Positions 24,612-38,135 are shown, counted from the stretch's first letter. The stretch: DNA of 64,000 bases from Panulirus ornatus (GCF_036320965.1 NC_092264.1:12188394-12252393); one strand, 5' to 3'. The notes: a model not told the origin generated them from the letters alone. Numbers and translations: made by a program.

Positions 24612-26090
24612 TGGCAACACTAATGGCTAGTCATAGAGGATCATCATGCCTAGAAGATCTCTCGAATCACATTCGATTAAACAAATTATAAGTAAATTAT
24701 ATTTGATTTCATCTAATAAGGACGTGTGCTTTACCTCGACGTAACTCACTTGGTCCTATGTCGTCCCTTCTTAATCGCAACAGCTGCTTTAACGCTCAGT
24801 TGGACGGGGGTACAGACTGGACGTGATGTATCAGCCTCACACCACCACTATAACACCCGTACACGAGGGAGGACATTAACAATGCCGCATCAAACACACG
24901 TCGCTTCACAATGAATGACATATCATCGTTGATCTTTTTTTTGACGGACCGATGCCAATTTTAGTACATGACACATGATGTTTGTTCTTGGCATGTATTG
25001 TGACATACGGAGCTCAGATATTGTTACCATATGAGTGGTTTGTGGTTTTCTGGATCTGGTGCCGTGACTGTGATATGATTTATGATGTGGTCAAGACAAG
25101 GAACCCTTAGCAAATTTTGTCTGCAACAAAGCTATCAAGATTATGTCGATCTTCATTAGTATTAGTGTAACAATTTCACTTGTATATTAATAAGAAAAAG
25201 ATTCAGTGATGATTCTGCTGATCAAGGAGTTTTAGGCTATGATTTATTAGCACTATCAAAATCAATACGATGATCATAATTCTTAATAAGATTAGACAAA
25301 GCATTTGACGCTTATCCTCTTCTTATACAGTCTATATTTGGTCAAGTCTGAAAAACAGACATCCTTAGCAGTTCACCCACTGTAAAACATGTTACAGCTT
25401 TTACAAGGAATTCTGTAAAAACAACCCGCAGAATTTTCTGACAAGTTTTTCTATTAAGATATTCTTAACAGTATTGTTATTGCTGAAGGCCAGATTCACA
25501 TTAAATGCTCTGAATAGGTTGGGAATTAGGTTAAAGAGATCACTAAGTGAAAAAAACTAAAAAATTCTTGGTATCAAGCGGAGGTTTAGGGTTAATCAAG
25601 AGATTTATCGATGAAAGATCTAGGGTATCTAGCTAGGATCCAATAGAGTATATCTTCTCAAACCCTACATTAATATATTTTGGACTGGAATGATGATTGT
25701 TGAATTATATAATGTCGATCTGAGTAATAATGAACAGAAGAAGAAACAGTGTTGTGTTTTATTTATATGGTAAATCTAAAAATGTTTCCAGCCCTATGGA
25801 TCGAATTATTTACAAAATTTAAGGGTTAAAAAAATGCTAAAGTTGTATTGATTCAAATAGCCTTAGTTCAACTTTAACGTGTAACTCCTTGACCAAGAGA
25901 AATATCATTGAATCTTCTCCTATTAAATACACAAAAAATTCTAGCATGAATATTAGTGAAGGTCAATACAAACTAGATAGCATTGTCGTAAGGAAAATTT
26001 TTAGAAGGTTTCCTGTCTTATCCACCTGACAAATGTTATGACAGGTAGAATACCAGACCTGAAAACCACAAACCATAAACACTAGTGTAC
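24612..26090. other. No feature recognised
   Basis: AT-rich intron sequence without tandem repeats, long frames or LINE motifs that I can identify. Confidence 0.4.
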
Positions 26091-26223
26091 CAGCAGCATC
26101 TTATCTCCGACTCACAAATACATGTACTGACTGTCCAAAGTCTTCTGTCTCATTCTCATGTCTCCCCTGACGATGTACTTACACGAAAGTGCACTTGGGA
26201 CTTTCCTTCGTCATTATCAGCAT
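26091..26223 (+). repeat. Dispersed repeat with hammerhead-like core
   Basis: Core at 26163-26200: TCCC, CTGACGA, hairpin TGTA-CT-TACA, CGAAA, palindromic GTGCAC, TT, GGGA. It is paralogous to the copies at 45353-45520 and 22925-23030. Confidence 0.6.
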
Positions 26224-26242
26224 ACATATATATATATATATA

Positions 26243-26936
26243 GGTGGGGGAGGGGGCGAAAATTCTGGGAGCCTTGAAGAATGTGTGGAAGTCGAGAACA
26301 TTATCTCGGAAAGCAAAAATGGGTATGTTTGAAGGAATAGTGGTTCCAACAATGTTGTATGGTTGCGAGGCATGGGCTATGGATAGAGTTGTGCGCAGGA
26401 GGGTGGATGAGCTGGAAATGAGATGTTTGAGGACAATGTGTGGTGTGAGGTGGTTTGATCGAGTAAGTAACGTAAGGGTAAGAGAGATGTGTGGAAATAA
26501 AAAGAGCGTGGTTGAGAGAGCAGAAGAGGGTGTTTTGAAATGGTTTGGGCACATGGAGAGAATGAGTGAGGAAAGATTGACCAAGAGGATATATGTGTCG
26601 GAGGTGGAGGGAACAAGGAGAAGAGGGAGACCAAATTGGAGGTGGAAAGATGGAGTGAAAAAGATTTTGTGTGATCGGGGCCTGAACATGCAGGAGGGTG
26701 AAAGGAGGGCAAGGAATAGAGTGAATTGGAGCGATGTGGTATACCGGGGTTGACGTGCTGTCAGTTGATTGAATCAGGGCATGTGAAGCGTCTGGGGTAA
26801 ACCATGGAAAGCTGTGTAGGTATGTATATTTGCGTGTGTGGACGTATGTATATACATGTGTATGGGGGTGGGTTGGGCCATTTCTTTCGTCTGTTTCCTT
26901 GCGCTACCTCGCAAACGCGGGAGACAGCGACAAAGC

Positions 26937-26953
<17 letters not shown>
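26243..26953 (+). mobile_element. RTE-like LINE copy E, 5'-truncated
   Basis: Starts at GGTGGGGGAGGGGGCG directly after a short (TA)n. One open frame of about 165 codons covers the C-terminal domain to Val-Val-Tyr-Arg-Gly-stop, followed by the short 3' UTR, CGCAAACGCGGGA and an A-tail. It is antisense in dipeptidase intron 1, about 190 bp from exon 1. Confidence 0.9.

Positions 26954-27012
<59 letters not shown>
26953..27012. repeat. (TA)n after LINE E
   Basis: TA run extending the A-tail, followed by a short (TG)n at about 27051-27078. Confidence 0.97.
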
Positions 27013-27014
<2 letters not shown>

Positions 27015-27142
27015 TGAGTATATATGTGTATATAAAAACATGCGTATATGTGTGTGTGTGTGTGTGTGTTTGTGTGTGTTTTGATAACATCAACATTAAA
27101 GTGTACTGGTGGTCATGCAGATCCAATTCTAGATCAACTCAC

Positions 27143-27312
27143 CCGTCGATGAGTGGAGACTCCTTAAGCAGAGCGCGGGCCGCCTGGAGCCTCTGCCTGT
27201 GTGTTGCCTGTGGGGACACACGTACGTGCAGGGGGCTAGCACCACTCCCAGTCACTGCCAGCAGCAACACCACTACCACAACCACCACCACCACCCTCGC
27301 CACACTGCGCAT
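27143..27312 (-). CDS. DPEP: Renal/membrane dipeptidase, exon 1 (signal peptide and N-terminus)
   Basis: ATG at 27312-27310, minus strand, with G at -3. The 56 codons plus two bases encode a short basic start, a very hydrophobic run of Val and Leu (residues 7-20) typical of a signal peptide, then a linker and Arg-Ala-Leu-Leu-Lys-Glu-Ser-Pro-Leu-Ile-Asp-Gly. The exon ends GACGG before a strong donor GTGAGTTGAT. Adding the A that opens exon 2 restores Asp-Gly-His-Asn-Asp, the family's zinc-site motif, which is my main evidence for linking the two exons. The upstream sequence TTTCTTCATGCAG ends in a plausible acceptor two bases before the ATG, so a separate 5' UTR exon may exist. The product should enter the secretory pathway. 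A GPI anchor, seen in vertebrate DPEP1, cannot be judged without the 3' exons. Confidence 0.86.
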
Positions 27313-27509
27313 CCCTGCATGAAGAAAGGCGAAGGTGAGACTTATATGTATAGTGTTCCAAGCACAGATGCACAACACATGTGTTAAGAACTTAAGACAA
27401 CACAGGTCACACATACATTGTATACTGCTGCCCTCACACCTCCAGCAATGTTACTGTCACACCACCAGTTTCTTCACCTCTGATAACGTATCAGTGAGAT
27501 GCCGGCCAT

Positions 27510-27596
27510 GTGGAGACTGCTCGGTTTGTGTGGCTGCCGAGGCTATTCGGTCTGTGTGGCAGCTATGATAATAATGTAGTGCTGTGTTAACTATTA
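27510..27596. repeat. Single-copy seeds of the 37-bp and 19-bp satellites
   Basis: GTGGAGACTGCTCGGTTTGT and ATTCGGTCTGTGTGGC match the 37-bp satellite at 32.2-33.0 kb. Just to the right, ATGTAGTGCTGTGTTAACTA matches the end of the 19-bp satellite near 31815. Confidence 0.75.
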
Positions 27597-28684
27597 TGTT
27601 AATATGGCGTATTGCTCGCATATCTTGTGTGGCTCTTCCTCCGCCTCTGTGTTTACCAAGAGCCGAATCGAACGCCTCCCAATGTCATTTATGTTCCCGT
27701 CAATCATGCCTTTCACTCCGCCATGGGGTTCCTACCTTTTCCCCTGTGACTTTGATGCATATCGGCCAGTGCTTTCGTGAACTGTCTGCCTATCTCCCTG
27801 TTATTAACCCTTGGAGTCGTGGCACACCTTCGGCAGCTGCTTCCACCAGTTTCCTTGTCGAGATCATTCACACGAGGCGTTGCCATTTGGACACCTCCTT
27901 GCCTCCAACAGCTAAGCTGTTTTTAAGTCTTTTCCCTTTCTCATCTTTTCCCCTCTCCCAATAACCAGGTTTACATACATTTATGGATCTGTAGTTAATT
28001 CCGTCTTCGTTTTCTTCATACTCAGTTATCTTTTAATCAGTGATCACCTTGACTGAGGTAGGTTTCGCCTGAGCTAATCGTTAAAAGAAAATGATACACA
28101 AAGAAAACTTCAACTTCACCCTAACACTTGCCAGTAGTTTCGATGTATACAATATCCCCGTAACACATACGTCATACGTCGGTTCGCATATACGTCGTCA
28201 GTTGATTTGAGAGAGGAGAAAATCACTACACGTTCGGATGGTTTCGCACTGACTTCGTTTTCTAAGGGGAAACAAAGGAAATCGACTTAAACCACTTCTC
28301 TCTCGCCCAGTCTGTATGTGTCATGTGAATTTACAGTCACCCTCTAGAGTCGGGCGCACCACTTCTACTTCTTCTTCCTCCCATCACCCCCAACCACGAA
28401 CTGTGATTCAACCTATTGGTAAGAAGCCAAATCAATGAAATCATAACGAGGGTTCCCAGTTACCGACGTCATTGATCTGTGTCATCTAGGAATTATAAAC
28501 AACGAGACCACGTCATTACAGAACTTAAAACACCACCTCATCTTTGCTTGACCGTTCATAAGTGTAATGCTTTGATGAGTTACAAGAAAAACACAAAGAG
28601 AAAATTTGGTAATAATTGGTACATAGGTGTTTGATGAGCGACAGAAGTGGGTTTTCATGTATGCACAACGATAGTTTTAGAGTG
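27597..28684. other. Upstream of dipeptidase exon 1; no gene recognised
   Basis: A 126-codon plus frame (27584-27964) has no recognisable domain and ordinary composition. The region would contain the promoter or a 5' UTR exon of the minus-strand dipeptidase, but I see no certain core promoter. Confidence 0.35.
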
Positions 28685-31600
28685 CATGATAATGTAGTGC
28701 TGTGTTGATGATGTAGTGCTGTGTTAGTAATGTAGTGCTGTATTGATAATGTGCTGTGTTAAAACATAGTGCTGTATTGATAATGTAGTGCTGTGTTAAT
28801 AATGTAGGGCTGTGTTTATAATGTAGTGCTGTGTTAATAATGCAGTGTTGCGTTGATAATGTACTGCTGTGATAATAATGTAGTTCTGTGTTGATAATGT
28901 AGTGGAGTTAATAATGTAGTGCTGTGTTGATAATGTAGTGCTGTGTTAATAATGTAGTGTTGCGTTGATAATGTAGTGCTGTGATAATAATGTAGTTCTG
29001 TGTTGATAATCTAGTGCTGTGATAATAAGGTAGTTCTGTGTTGATAATGTAGTTGTAGTGCTGTGTTGATAATGTAGTGCTGTGTTAATAATGTAGTGCT
29101 GTGTCGATGATTTGGTGGTGTTAATAATGTAGTGCTGTGCTGTAATGTAGTGCTTTGTTGATAACGTAGTGCTGTGTTAATAACGTAGTGTTGTGTTAAT
29201 GTAGTGCTTTGTTGATAATGTAGTGCTGTGTTGATAATGTAGAGCTGTGTTAATAATGTAGTGCTGTGTTGATAATGCAGTGCTGTTATAATAATGTAGT
29301 GCTGTGCTGATAATCATAATGTAGTGCTGTGTTGTTAATGTAGTGCTGTGTTAATAACGTAGTGTTGTGTTAATGTAGTGCTTTGTTGATAATGTAGTGC
29401 TGTGTTCATAATGTAGTGCTGTGTTGATAATGTAGTACTGTGTTGATAATGTAGTGCTGTGCTAATAACGTAGTGCTGTGTTGATAATGTAGTGCTGTGT
29501 TGATAATATAGTGCTGTGTTAATAATGTAGCACTGTGTTGATAATGTAGTGCTCTGTTGATAATGTAGTGCTGTGATAATAATGTAGTGCTGTGTTGATA
29601 ATGTAGTGCTGTGTTGTTAATGTAGTGCTCTGTTAATAACGTAGTGCTGTGTTAATGTAGTGCTTTGTTGATAAGGTAGTGCTGTGATAATAACGTATTG
29701 CTGTGTTGATAATGTAGTGCTGTGTTGATAATGTAGTGCTGTGTTAATAACGTAGTACTGTGTTAATGAAGTGCTTTGTTGATAATGTAGTGCTATGCTA
29801 ATATTGTAGTGCTGTGTTGATAACGTAGTGCTGTGTTGATGAAGTGCTTTGTTGATAATATAGTACTGTCAATAATGTAGCGCTGTGCTAATAATATAGT
29901 GCTGTGTTAATAACGTAGTGCTGTGTTAATGTAGTGCTTTGTTGATAAGGTAGTGCTTTGTTGATAATGTAGTGCTGTGTTAATAATGTAGTGCTGTGTT
30001 GATAATGTAGTGCTGTGTTAATAATATAGTGTTGGGTTGATAATGTAGTGCTGTGATAATAATGTAGTTTTGTGTTGACAGTGTAGTGCTGTGTTGATAA
30101 TGTAGTGCTGTGTTAATAATGTAGTGTTGCGTTGGTAATGTAGTGCTGTGTTGATAATGTAGCTGAGTTGATAATGTATAATTTAGTGCTGTGTTGTTAA
30201 TGTAGTGCTGTGTTAATAACGTAGTGTTGTGTTAATGTAGTGCTGTGTTAATAATGTAGTGCTGTGTTAATAATATGGTGCTGTGTTAGTAACGTAGTGC
30301 TTGGTAATTTAGTGCTTTGTTGATAATGTAGTGCTTTGTTGATAATGTAGTGCTTTGTTGACAATGTAGTGCCGTGTTAATAATGTAGTGCTGTGTTGAT
30401 AATGTAGTGCTATGCTAATAACGTAGTGCTGTGTTGACAATGTAGTGCTGTTAATAATGTAGTGCTGTGTTATTAATGTAGTGCTCTGTTGATAATGTAG
30501 TGTTGTGTTGTTAATGTAGTGCTGTGTTAATAACGTAGTGCTGTGTTAATATAGTGCTTTGTTGATAATGTAGTGCTGTGTTGATAATGTAGTGCTGTGT
30601 TAATATAGTGCTTTGTTGATAATGTAGTGCTGTGTTAATAATGTAGTGCTGTGTTAATAACGTAGTGCTGTGTTAATATAGTGCTTTGTTGATAATGTAG
30701 TGCTGTGTTTATGATGTAGTGCTGTGTTAATAACGTAGTGCTGTGTTAATAATGTAGTGTTTTATTGATAATGTAGTACTGTGTTAATAATGTAGTGCTG
30801 TGTTAATAATGTAGTGCTGTGTTAATAATGTTGTGCTGCATTGATAATGTAATGCTGTGTTAATAACGTAGTGCTGTGTTAATGTAGTGCTTTGCTGATA
30901 AAGTAGTACTGTGTTAATAATGTAGTGCTGTGTTGATAATGTAGTGCTGTGTTAATAACGTAATGCTGTGTCAATGTAGAGCTTTGTTGATAATGTAGTG
31001 CTATGTTAATATTGTAATGCTGTGTTGATAAGGTAGTGCTGTGTTAATGTAGTGCTTTGTTGATAATGTAGTGCTGTTAATAATGTAGTGCTGTGTTAAT
31101 AATGTAGTGCAGTGTTAATAACGTAGTGCTGTGTTAATGTAGTGCTTTGTTGATAATGTAGTACTTTTTTATAATATAGTGCTGTGCTAATAATGTAGTG
31201 CTGTGTTGATAATGTAGTGCTCTGTTAATAACGTAGTACTGTGTTAATGTATTTCTTTGTTGATAATGTAGTGCCGTGTTAATAATGTAGTGCTGCGTTG
31301 ATAATGTAGTGCTGTGTAAATAATGTAGTGCTGTGTTGATAATGTAGTGCTGTGTAAATAATGTAGTGCTGTGTTAATAATGTAGTGCTGTGTTGATAAT
31401 GTAGTGCTGTGATAATAATGCAGTGCTGTGTTGATAATGTAATGCTATGTTGATAATGTAGTGCTGTGTTAAAAATGTAGTGCTGTGTCGATAATTTGGT
31501 GCTGTGTTAATAATGTAGTGCTGTGTTGTAATGTAGTGCTTTGTTGACAATGTAGTGCTGTGTTAATAATGTAGTGCTGTGTTGTAATGTAGTGCTTTGT

Positions 31601-31835
31601 TGATACTGTAGTGCTGTGTTGATGATGTAGTACTGTGTTAATAATCTCGTGCTGTGATAATAATGTAGTGCTGTGATAATAATGTAGTGCTGTGTTAATA
31701 ATGCAGTGCTGTGTTAACAACGTAGTGCTGTGTTAATGTAGTGCTTTGTTGATAATGTAGTGCTGTGTTGATAATGCAGTGCTGTGTTGATAATGTAGTG
31801 CTGTGTTAACAACGTAGTGCTGTGTTAACTATTAA
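28685..31835. repeat. 19-bp satellite, about 165 copies
   Basis: The unit is ATAATGTAGTGCTGTGTTG with GTTAATAAC, CTTTGTTG and short-unit variants. The combination GTGTTAATGTAGTGCTTTG recurs many times, suggesting an irregular higher-order unit. It spans about 3.1 kb. The period is not a multiple of three, so no long frames form. Confidence 0.95.
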
Positions 31836-32154
31836 GTTTACTCCCGAAAAATACATTACGTTTTAATGACGGTCAAAACCAGAAGGGAAAACATTACACA
31901 TGTGTAAAAGTGAACCAGGATTACACAAGCCAAGATGTTAATCATTGATGTTTGTTAACTATGGAAGAAAAAAAATGCCGTAAATACATCGGATAAACAC
32001 TGGAGATATAGTGAATTAACGCACATATATGAGATATGTAAAATAGTGTTAGGGTATATATGTGTGTTGTCCTTGTTATTAACATTAACTCAAACTCTAG
32101 TATGACAGATGCAGTGGGGAAGGACACTGTGCATCTGTTGAGTTAGTGTGGAGG
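31836..32154. other. No gene recognised
   Basis: Short unique spacer between the two satellites. Confidence 0.4.
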
Positions 32155-33020
32155 GATGTTCCGTCTGTGCAGCTGCGTGTGGTGGCTGCTCAAGTCTGTG
32201 TATATGCTGTGTTGGAGTAGAGGTTGTTCGGTCTGTGCATCTGCTGTGTTGATGTGGAGTGTGTTCGGTCTGTGTGGCTGCTGTGTTGATTGGGGTGTGT
32301 TCGGTCTGTGCATCTGCTGTGTTGATGTGGTGTGTGTTCGGTCTGTGTGGCTACTGTGTTGACTGGAGTGTGTTCGGTCTGTGCATCTGCTGTGTTGATG
32401 TGGTGTGTGTTCGGTCTGTGTGGCTCCTGTGTTGATGTGGAATGTGTTCGGTCTACGTGGCTGCTGTGTTGATGTCGAGACTGCTCTATCTGTGTGGAGA
32501 CTGCTTGGTCTGTGTGGCTGCTGTGTTGATGTGGAGACTGCTCGGTCTGTGTGGCTGCTGTGTTGATGTGGAGACTGCTCGTTCTGTGTGGCTGCTGTGT
32601 TTATGTGGAGAATATTCGGTCTGTGTGGCTGCTGTGTTGATGTGGAGTGTGTTCTGTCTGTGTGGCTGCTGTGTTGATGTGGAGACTGCTCGTTCTGTGT
32701 GGCTGCTGCGTTGATGTAGAGACTGCTCGGTCTGTGCATCTGCTGTGTTGATGTGGAGTGTGTTCGGTCTGTGTGGCTGCTGTTTTGATGTGGAGAATGT
32801 TCGGTCTGTGTGGCTGCTGTGTTGATGTGGAGACTGTTCGGTCTGTGCATCTGCTGTGTTGATGTGGAGTGTGTTCGGTCTGTGTGGCTGCTGTGTTGAT
32901 GTGGAGTGTGTTCGGTCTGTGTGGCTGCTGTGTTGATGTGGAGTGTGTTCGGTCTGTGTGGCTGCTGTGTTGATGTGGAGTGTGTTCGGTCTGTGTGGCT
33001 GCCGTATTAGCGTGGAGCCT
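32155..33020. repeat. 37-bp tandem repeat, about 23 copies
   Basis: The unit contains GTTCGGTCTGTGTGGCTGCT and GTGTTGATGTGGAGTG with a period of 37. Sub-variants (GTGCATCTGCTG, AGACTGCTCG) are interspersed. Three units give a 37-codon period, so long His/Thr/Gln-rich frames appear on the minus strand and are spurious. Confidence 0.94.
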
Positions 33021-35081
33021 CTTCGGTCTCAGAGCTGTGGGAGGCGAATTACTGATGTGGCCACCTGACAAAAAAAAATAAATAATAAATAAATAATCAC
33101 CACCTGATAAATGATGATAAATTTGCTAGGATTTAGCTGAGAGCGTTGAGGGTAAAGTCAAGAGACAATGGACTGAAGTCTTGTACCAGAGAGAGAGCTA
33201 GGAGACTCGCTGCTGGGTAACGATCCTAGCACGGTCGTTATGTGAGTAGTTTCTTCGTTTGTCACTTAACTACATAAATAGCGTATTGTTATCATACAAG
33301 TTAATCGTACGAATAAACATAAGAGCAGCATTACTTATTACTAATCTCATTCTTTATGGTTCATACGATGTGGTGTTTTTGTGTACCAAATCCTAATGCC
33401 TGACGGATACAACTTAGATTAATTTCCTAATAAGTTAATTTCCTCATAAGTATCTCCTTTTGTTTGGGTATATTATCACAGCATTACGACCTCCTATAAT
33501 AGATGGTGCTAAATACCATCAATAAATCATATTTCAAACGTTTATGACCGGACGAATTAATTGAAATCACTGGGGGAATTGGAGCAATGCCATGTTTACG
33601 GTGACACATTGCTTCCTCGTCCCACCGACAGAGGGAACCACTATAAGTGGAGGAGGAGGAGGAGGTGTTGCCGGAGGGTAAGCGCCCGACTTTAGCTAAG
33701 GAGGGCCGTGCTTCGCGAGTGTTCCATGGTCTGTGGTGTCGTCTAATGTATCGCGTTATATCTCCGTAATCGTACAACTTTGAGCGAGTAATCCATCGCC
33801 AGTGAAAAGTTGTTTAGTGTTCGCTAAAGAACAACATAGATGCGTTACTCTCGTTGTGAATGTTGATGTGATACAACGTAGTAGAAATGGAAAACAGGCT
33901 GAAAATATTGCCCCGCCAGTCTAGAACGCCATCGAGAATATGGCGACACAAGGCAGACGACGCAGCAAGACCAACCACTCCACGTTAAAAGTAAGGATAA
34001 CAAAACATTTTTCCTTCTTATGTGATTAATGGTTGTGTGTCTCATCAGTTGTGTGTCACCTATATACATTAGTCGTGGGTTTTAAAGACATATATGTAAA
34101 TTAGGTGTTGCTGGACGTGTGTGAAAAACGTATATCAAGTTAGATAATATATTCATTATGGGAAGAATTCCCCTTCACTCGTCATTTAGCTACAAGTCGT
34201 ATTTCTGGGACGTATATCAAGGACCAGTTATGATAATTGCTTTCGTACGTGTTTTTTTTTTTTTTCACCAGTTTTGATGGCCTTATGAGGTAAAGACGAC
34301 ACAACGTATTTGTAAATGGAGGGAGAAAACATGAGTGTTTTGGTTCAACATCATTACCGTTCATATTGAAACATTTACGAAGAAAAACGTTCAGCATCAT
34401 TATCGTTCATATTCATTTATGAAAAAAGGTTCAGCATCATTATCGTTCATATTCAAACATTTATGAAAACTCTTAGTTGTGCTTCCTAAATACGAGGATA
34501 TGTGATACAAGTCATCCACTCCAGCGTTGCCATACTTCTTTCATGTTGTTGTGATGTTTGATTGCCTCACACTTGCCTTGCTCGTTCTCTGAACACTTCA
34601 TTTCCCTCTCCTAAGGATAATAGAATTTTTCTGAGTGCACCAGGAAACCCTGAGTGATTCGCCTTTATAATTTCTAGTCTCTTTTACTTCAACAATATGG
34701 TTGTCAACAGACTCGTTTATTACGATATTAGATTGAAGATTGTCTGTGGAATGAATGTTTTATATGTTGTTGTAAAAAGATGTCCACCATACCCTCAGTT
34801 AAATCAAAACAGAGGACATCTATAAAGTTGCATAGATTATAAAATCGTGACCTTTTTATGCATATCTTTGCTGTGTTTTGAAATGCATATCAGCATTTGT
34901 ACGTGCTATTGGTTTTTCTCTCCATTTAACATCCTCGATTGACTTTGCTGCCAGAAAGTGGTATGGCTCAATTAGTCAGTGTTGCTCCCTCCTGAGATCT
35001 CTGAATCATTACAGTTAGCTGCTGTTTTGTGGTGGGTAATATGACACAAGGAACACACACATGCCTTAGGGTCAAGCTCAC
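33021..35081. other. No gene recognised; small 3-copy repeat at 34346-34468
   Basis: Unique AT-rich sequence. TTCAGCATCATTATCGTTCA occurs twice and a related TTCAACATCATTACCGTTCA once, forming a diverged triplicate of about 45 bp. A GGAGGAGGAGG tract lies near 33652. Confidence 0.45.
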
Positions 35082-35208
35082 GGGTAAAAACTGGAGGGGA
35101 GGATTTCCAATCCCCCCCTCCCCCCGCTCCTACCCCATTTACTCGCCTTCTATGACACGCAGGGAATACATGGGGAGTATTCGTTCTTCCCTGTCCTCAG
35201 TGATAATG
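35082..35208 (-). mobile_element. Non-autonomous element B2 (LINE 5' module), truncated
   Basis: Minus orientation. It matches the left half of B1 (AAATCCTCCCCTCC, ACTTCCCATG, ATTATC) but lacks the 3' tail half. Its 5' end abuts (TA)n at 35209. Confidence 0.7.

Positions 35209-35284
<76 letters not shown>
35209..35284. repeat. (TA)n between B2 and B3
   Basis: TA run between two minus-oriented B elements. Confidence 0.97.
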
Positions 35285-35287
<3 letters not shown>

Positions 35288-35513
35288 TTTTCTTTTAAAC
35301 TATTCGCCATTTCCCGCGTTAGCGAGGTAGCGTTAGGAACAGAGGGCTGGGCCTTTTTTGGAATATCCTCACCTGGCCCCCTCTGTTCCTTCTTTTGGAA
35401 AATAAAAAAAAAAAAACGAGAGGGGAGGATTTCCAGCCCCCCGCTCCCTCCCCTTTTAGTCGCCTTCTACGACACGCAGGGAATACGTGAGAAGTATTCT
35501 TAATCCCCTATCC

Positions 35514-35515
<2 letters not shown>
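35285..35515 (-). mobile_element. Non-autonomous element B3, complete
   Basis: Minus orientation. The 3' tail has CGCTACCTCGCTAACGCGGGA and an AAAAG(TA)n end at the left. The body matches LINE 5' module J, ending GGGGATAGGGG at the right before (TA)n at 35516-35580. It has the same architecture as B1. Confidence 0.75.

Positions 35516-35581
<66 letters not shown>
35516..35581. repeat. (TA)n at 5' edge of LINE copy F
   Basis: TA run between B3 and truncated LINE copy F. Confidence 0.97.
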
Positions 35582-35584
<3 letters not shown>

Positions 35585-38135
35585 GGTGGTGAGAGTAAGT
35601 GAGCTTCGGAAGGAGACTTGTGTGAGGAAGTACCAGGAGAGACTGAGTACAGAATGGAAAAAGGTGAGAACAATGGAAGTAAGGGGAGTGGGGGAGGAAT
35701 GGGATGTATTTAGGGAATCAGTGATGGAGTGCGCAAAAGATGCTTGTGGCATGAGAAGCGTGGGAGGTGGGTTGATTAGAAAGGGTAGTGAGTGGTGGGA
35801 TGAAGAAGTAAGATTATTAGTGAAAGAGAAGAGAGAGGCATTTGGACGATTTTTGCAGGGAAAAAATGCAATTGAGTGGGAGATGTATAAAAGAAAGAGA
35901 CAGGAGGTCAAGAGAAAGGTGCAAGAGGTGAAAAAGAGGGAAATGAGAGTTGGGGTGAGAGAGTATCATTAAATTTTAGGGAGAATAAAAAGATGTTCTG
36001 GAAGGAGGTAAATAAAGTGCGTAAGACAAGGGAGCAAATGGGAACTTCAGTGAAGGGCGCAAATGGGGAGGTGATAACAAGTAGTGGTGATGTGAGAAGG
36101 AGATGGAGTGAGTATTTTGAAGGTTTGTTGAATGTGTTTGATGATAGAGTGGCAGATATAGGGTGTTTTGGTTGAGGTGGTGTGCAAAGTGAGAGGGTTA
36201 GGGAAAATGATTTGGTAAACTGAGAGGAGGTAGTAAAAGCTTTGCGGAAGATGAAAGCCGGCAAGGCAGCAGGTTTGGATGGTATTGCAGTGGAATTTAA
36301 TAAAAAAGGGGGTGACTGTATTGTTGGCTGGTTGGTAAGGTTATTTAATGTATGTATGACTCATGGTGAGGTGCCTGAGGATTGGCGGAATGCGTGCATA
36401 GTGCCATTGTACAAAGGCAAAGGGGATAAGAGTGAGTGCTCAAATTACAGATGTATAAGTTTGTTGAGTATTCCTGGTAAATTATATGGAGGGTATTGAT
36501 TGAGAGGGTGAAGGCATGTACAGAGCATCAGATTGTGGAAGAGCAGTGTGGTTTCAGAAGTGGTAGAGGATGTGTGGATCAGGTGTTTGCTTTGAAGAAT
36601 GTATGTGAGAAATACTTAGAAAAGCAAATGGATTTGTATGTACCATTTATGGATCTGGAGAAGGCATATGATAGGGTTGATAGAGATGCTCTGTGGAAGG
36701 TAAAAATATATGGTGTGTTTTTATCGAGGAAGTAAGGCATGTGTACGTGTAGGAAGAGAGGAAAGTGATTGGTTCTCAGTGAATGTAGGTTTGCGGCAGG
36801 GGTGTGTGATGTCTCCATGGTTGTTTAATTTGTTTATGGATGGGGTTGTTAGGGAGGTGAATGCAAGAGTTTTGGAAAGAGGGGCAAGTATGAAGTCTGT
36901 TTTGGATGAGAGAGCTTGGGAAGTGAATCAATTGTTGTTCGCTGATGATACAGCGCTGGTGGCTGATTCATGTGAGAAACTGCAGAAGCTGGTGACTGAG
37001 TTTGGTAAAGTGTGTGAAAGAAGAAAGTTAAGAGTAAATGTGAATAAGAGCAAGGTTATTAGGTACAGTAGGGTTGAGGGTCAAGTCAATTGGGAGGTAA
37101 GTTTGAATGGAGTAAAACTGGAGGAAGTAAAGTGTTTTAGATATCTGGGAGTGGATCTGGCAGGGGATGGAACCATGGAAGCGGAAGTGAATCATAGGGT
37201 GGGGGAGGGGGCGAAAATCATGGGAGCCTTGAAGAATGTGTGGAAGTCGAGAACATTATCTCGGAAAGCAAAAATGGGTATGTTTGAAGGAATAGTGGTT
37301 CCAACAATGTTGTATGGTTGCGAGGCGTGGGCTATGGATAGAGTTGTGCGCAGGAGGGTGGATTTGCTGGAAATGAGATGTTTGAGGACAATGTGTGGTG
37401 TGAGGTGGTTTGATCGAGTAAGTAATGTAAGGGTAAGAGAGATGTGTGGAAATAAAAAGAGTGTGGTTGAGAGAGCAGAAGAGGGCGTTTTCAAATGGTT
37501 TGGGCACATGGAGAGACTGAGTGAGGAAAAATTGACCAAGAGGTTATATGTGTCGGAGGTGGAGGGAACGAGGAGAAGTGGGAGACCAAATTGGAGGTGG
37601 AAAGATGGAGTGAAAAAGATTTTTAGTGATCGGGGCCTGAAAATGCAGGAGGGTGAAAGGCGGGCAAGGAATAGAGTGAATTGGATCGATGTGGTATACC
37701 GGGGTTGACGTGCTGTCAGTGGATTGAATCAGGGCATGTGAAGCGTCTGGGGTAAACCATGGAAAGTTGTGTGGGGCCTGGATGTGGAAAGGGAGCTGTG
37801 GTTTCGGGCATTATTGCATGACAGCTAGAGACTGAGTGTGAACGAATGGGGCCTTTGTTGTCTTTTCCTAGCGCTACCTCGCACACATGACGGGGGAGGG
37901 GATGGTATTCCATGTGTGGCGAGGTGGCGATGGAATGAATAAAGGCAGACAGTGTGAATTGTGTGCATGGGTATATATGTATGTGTCTGTGTGTGTATAT
38001 ATATGTGTACATTGAGATGTGTGGGTATGCATATTTGCGTGTGTGGACGTGTATGTATATACATGTGTATGGTGGTGGGTTGGGCCATTTCTTTCTTCTG
38101 TTTCCTTGCGCTACCTCGCAAACGCGGGAGACAGC

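Noticed and set aside
32143..33071. 235 and 156-codon His/Thr/Gln-rich minus frames
   Set aside because: 37-bp satellite translation. Frames switch with unit variants.
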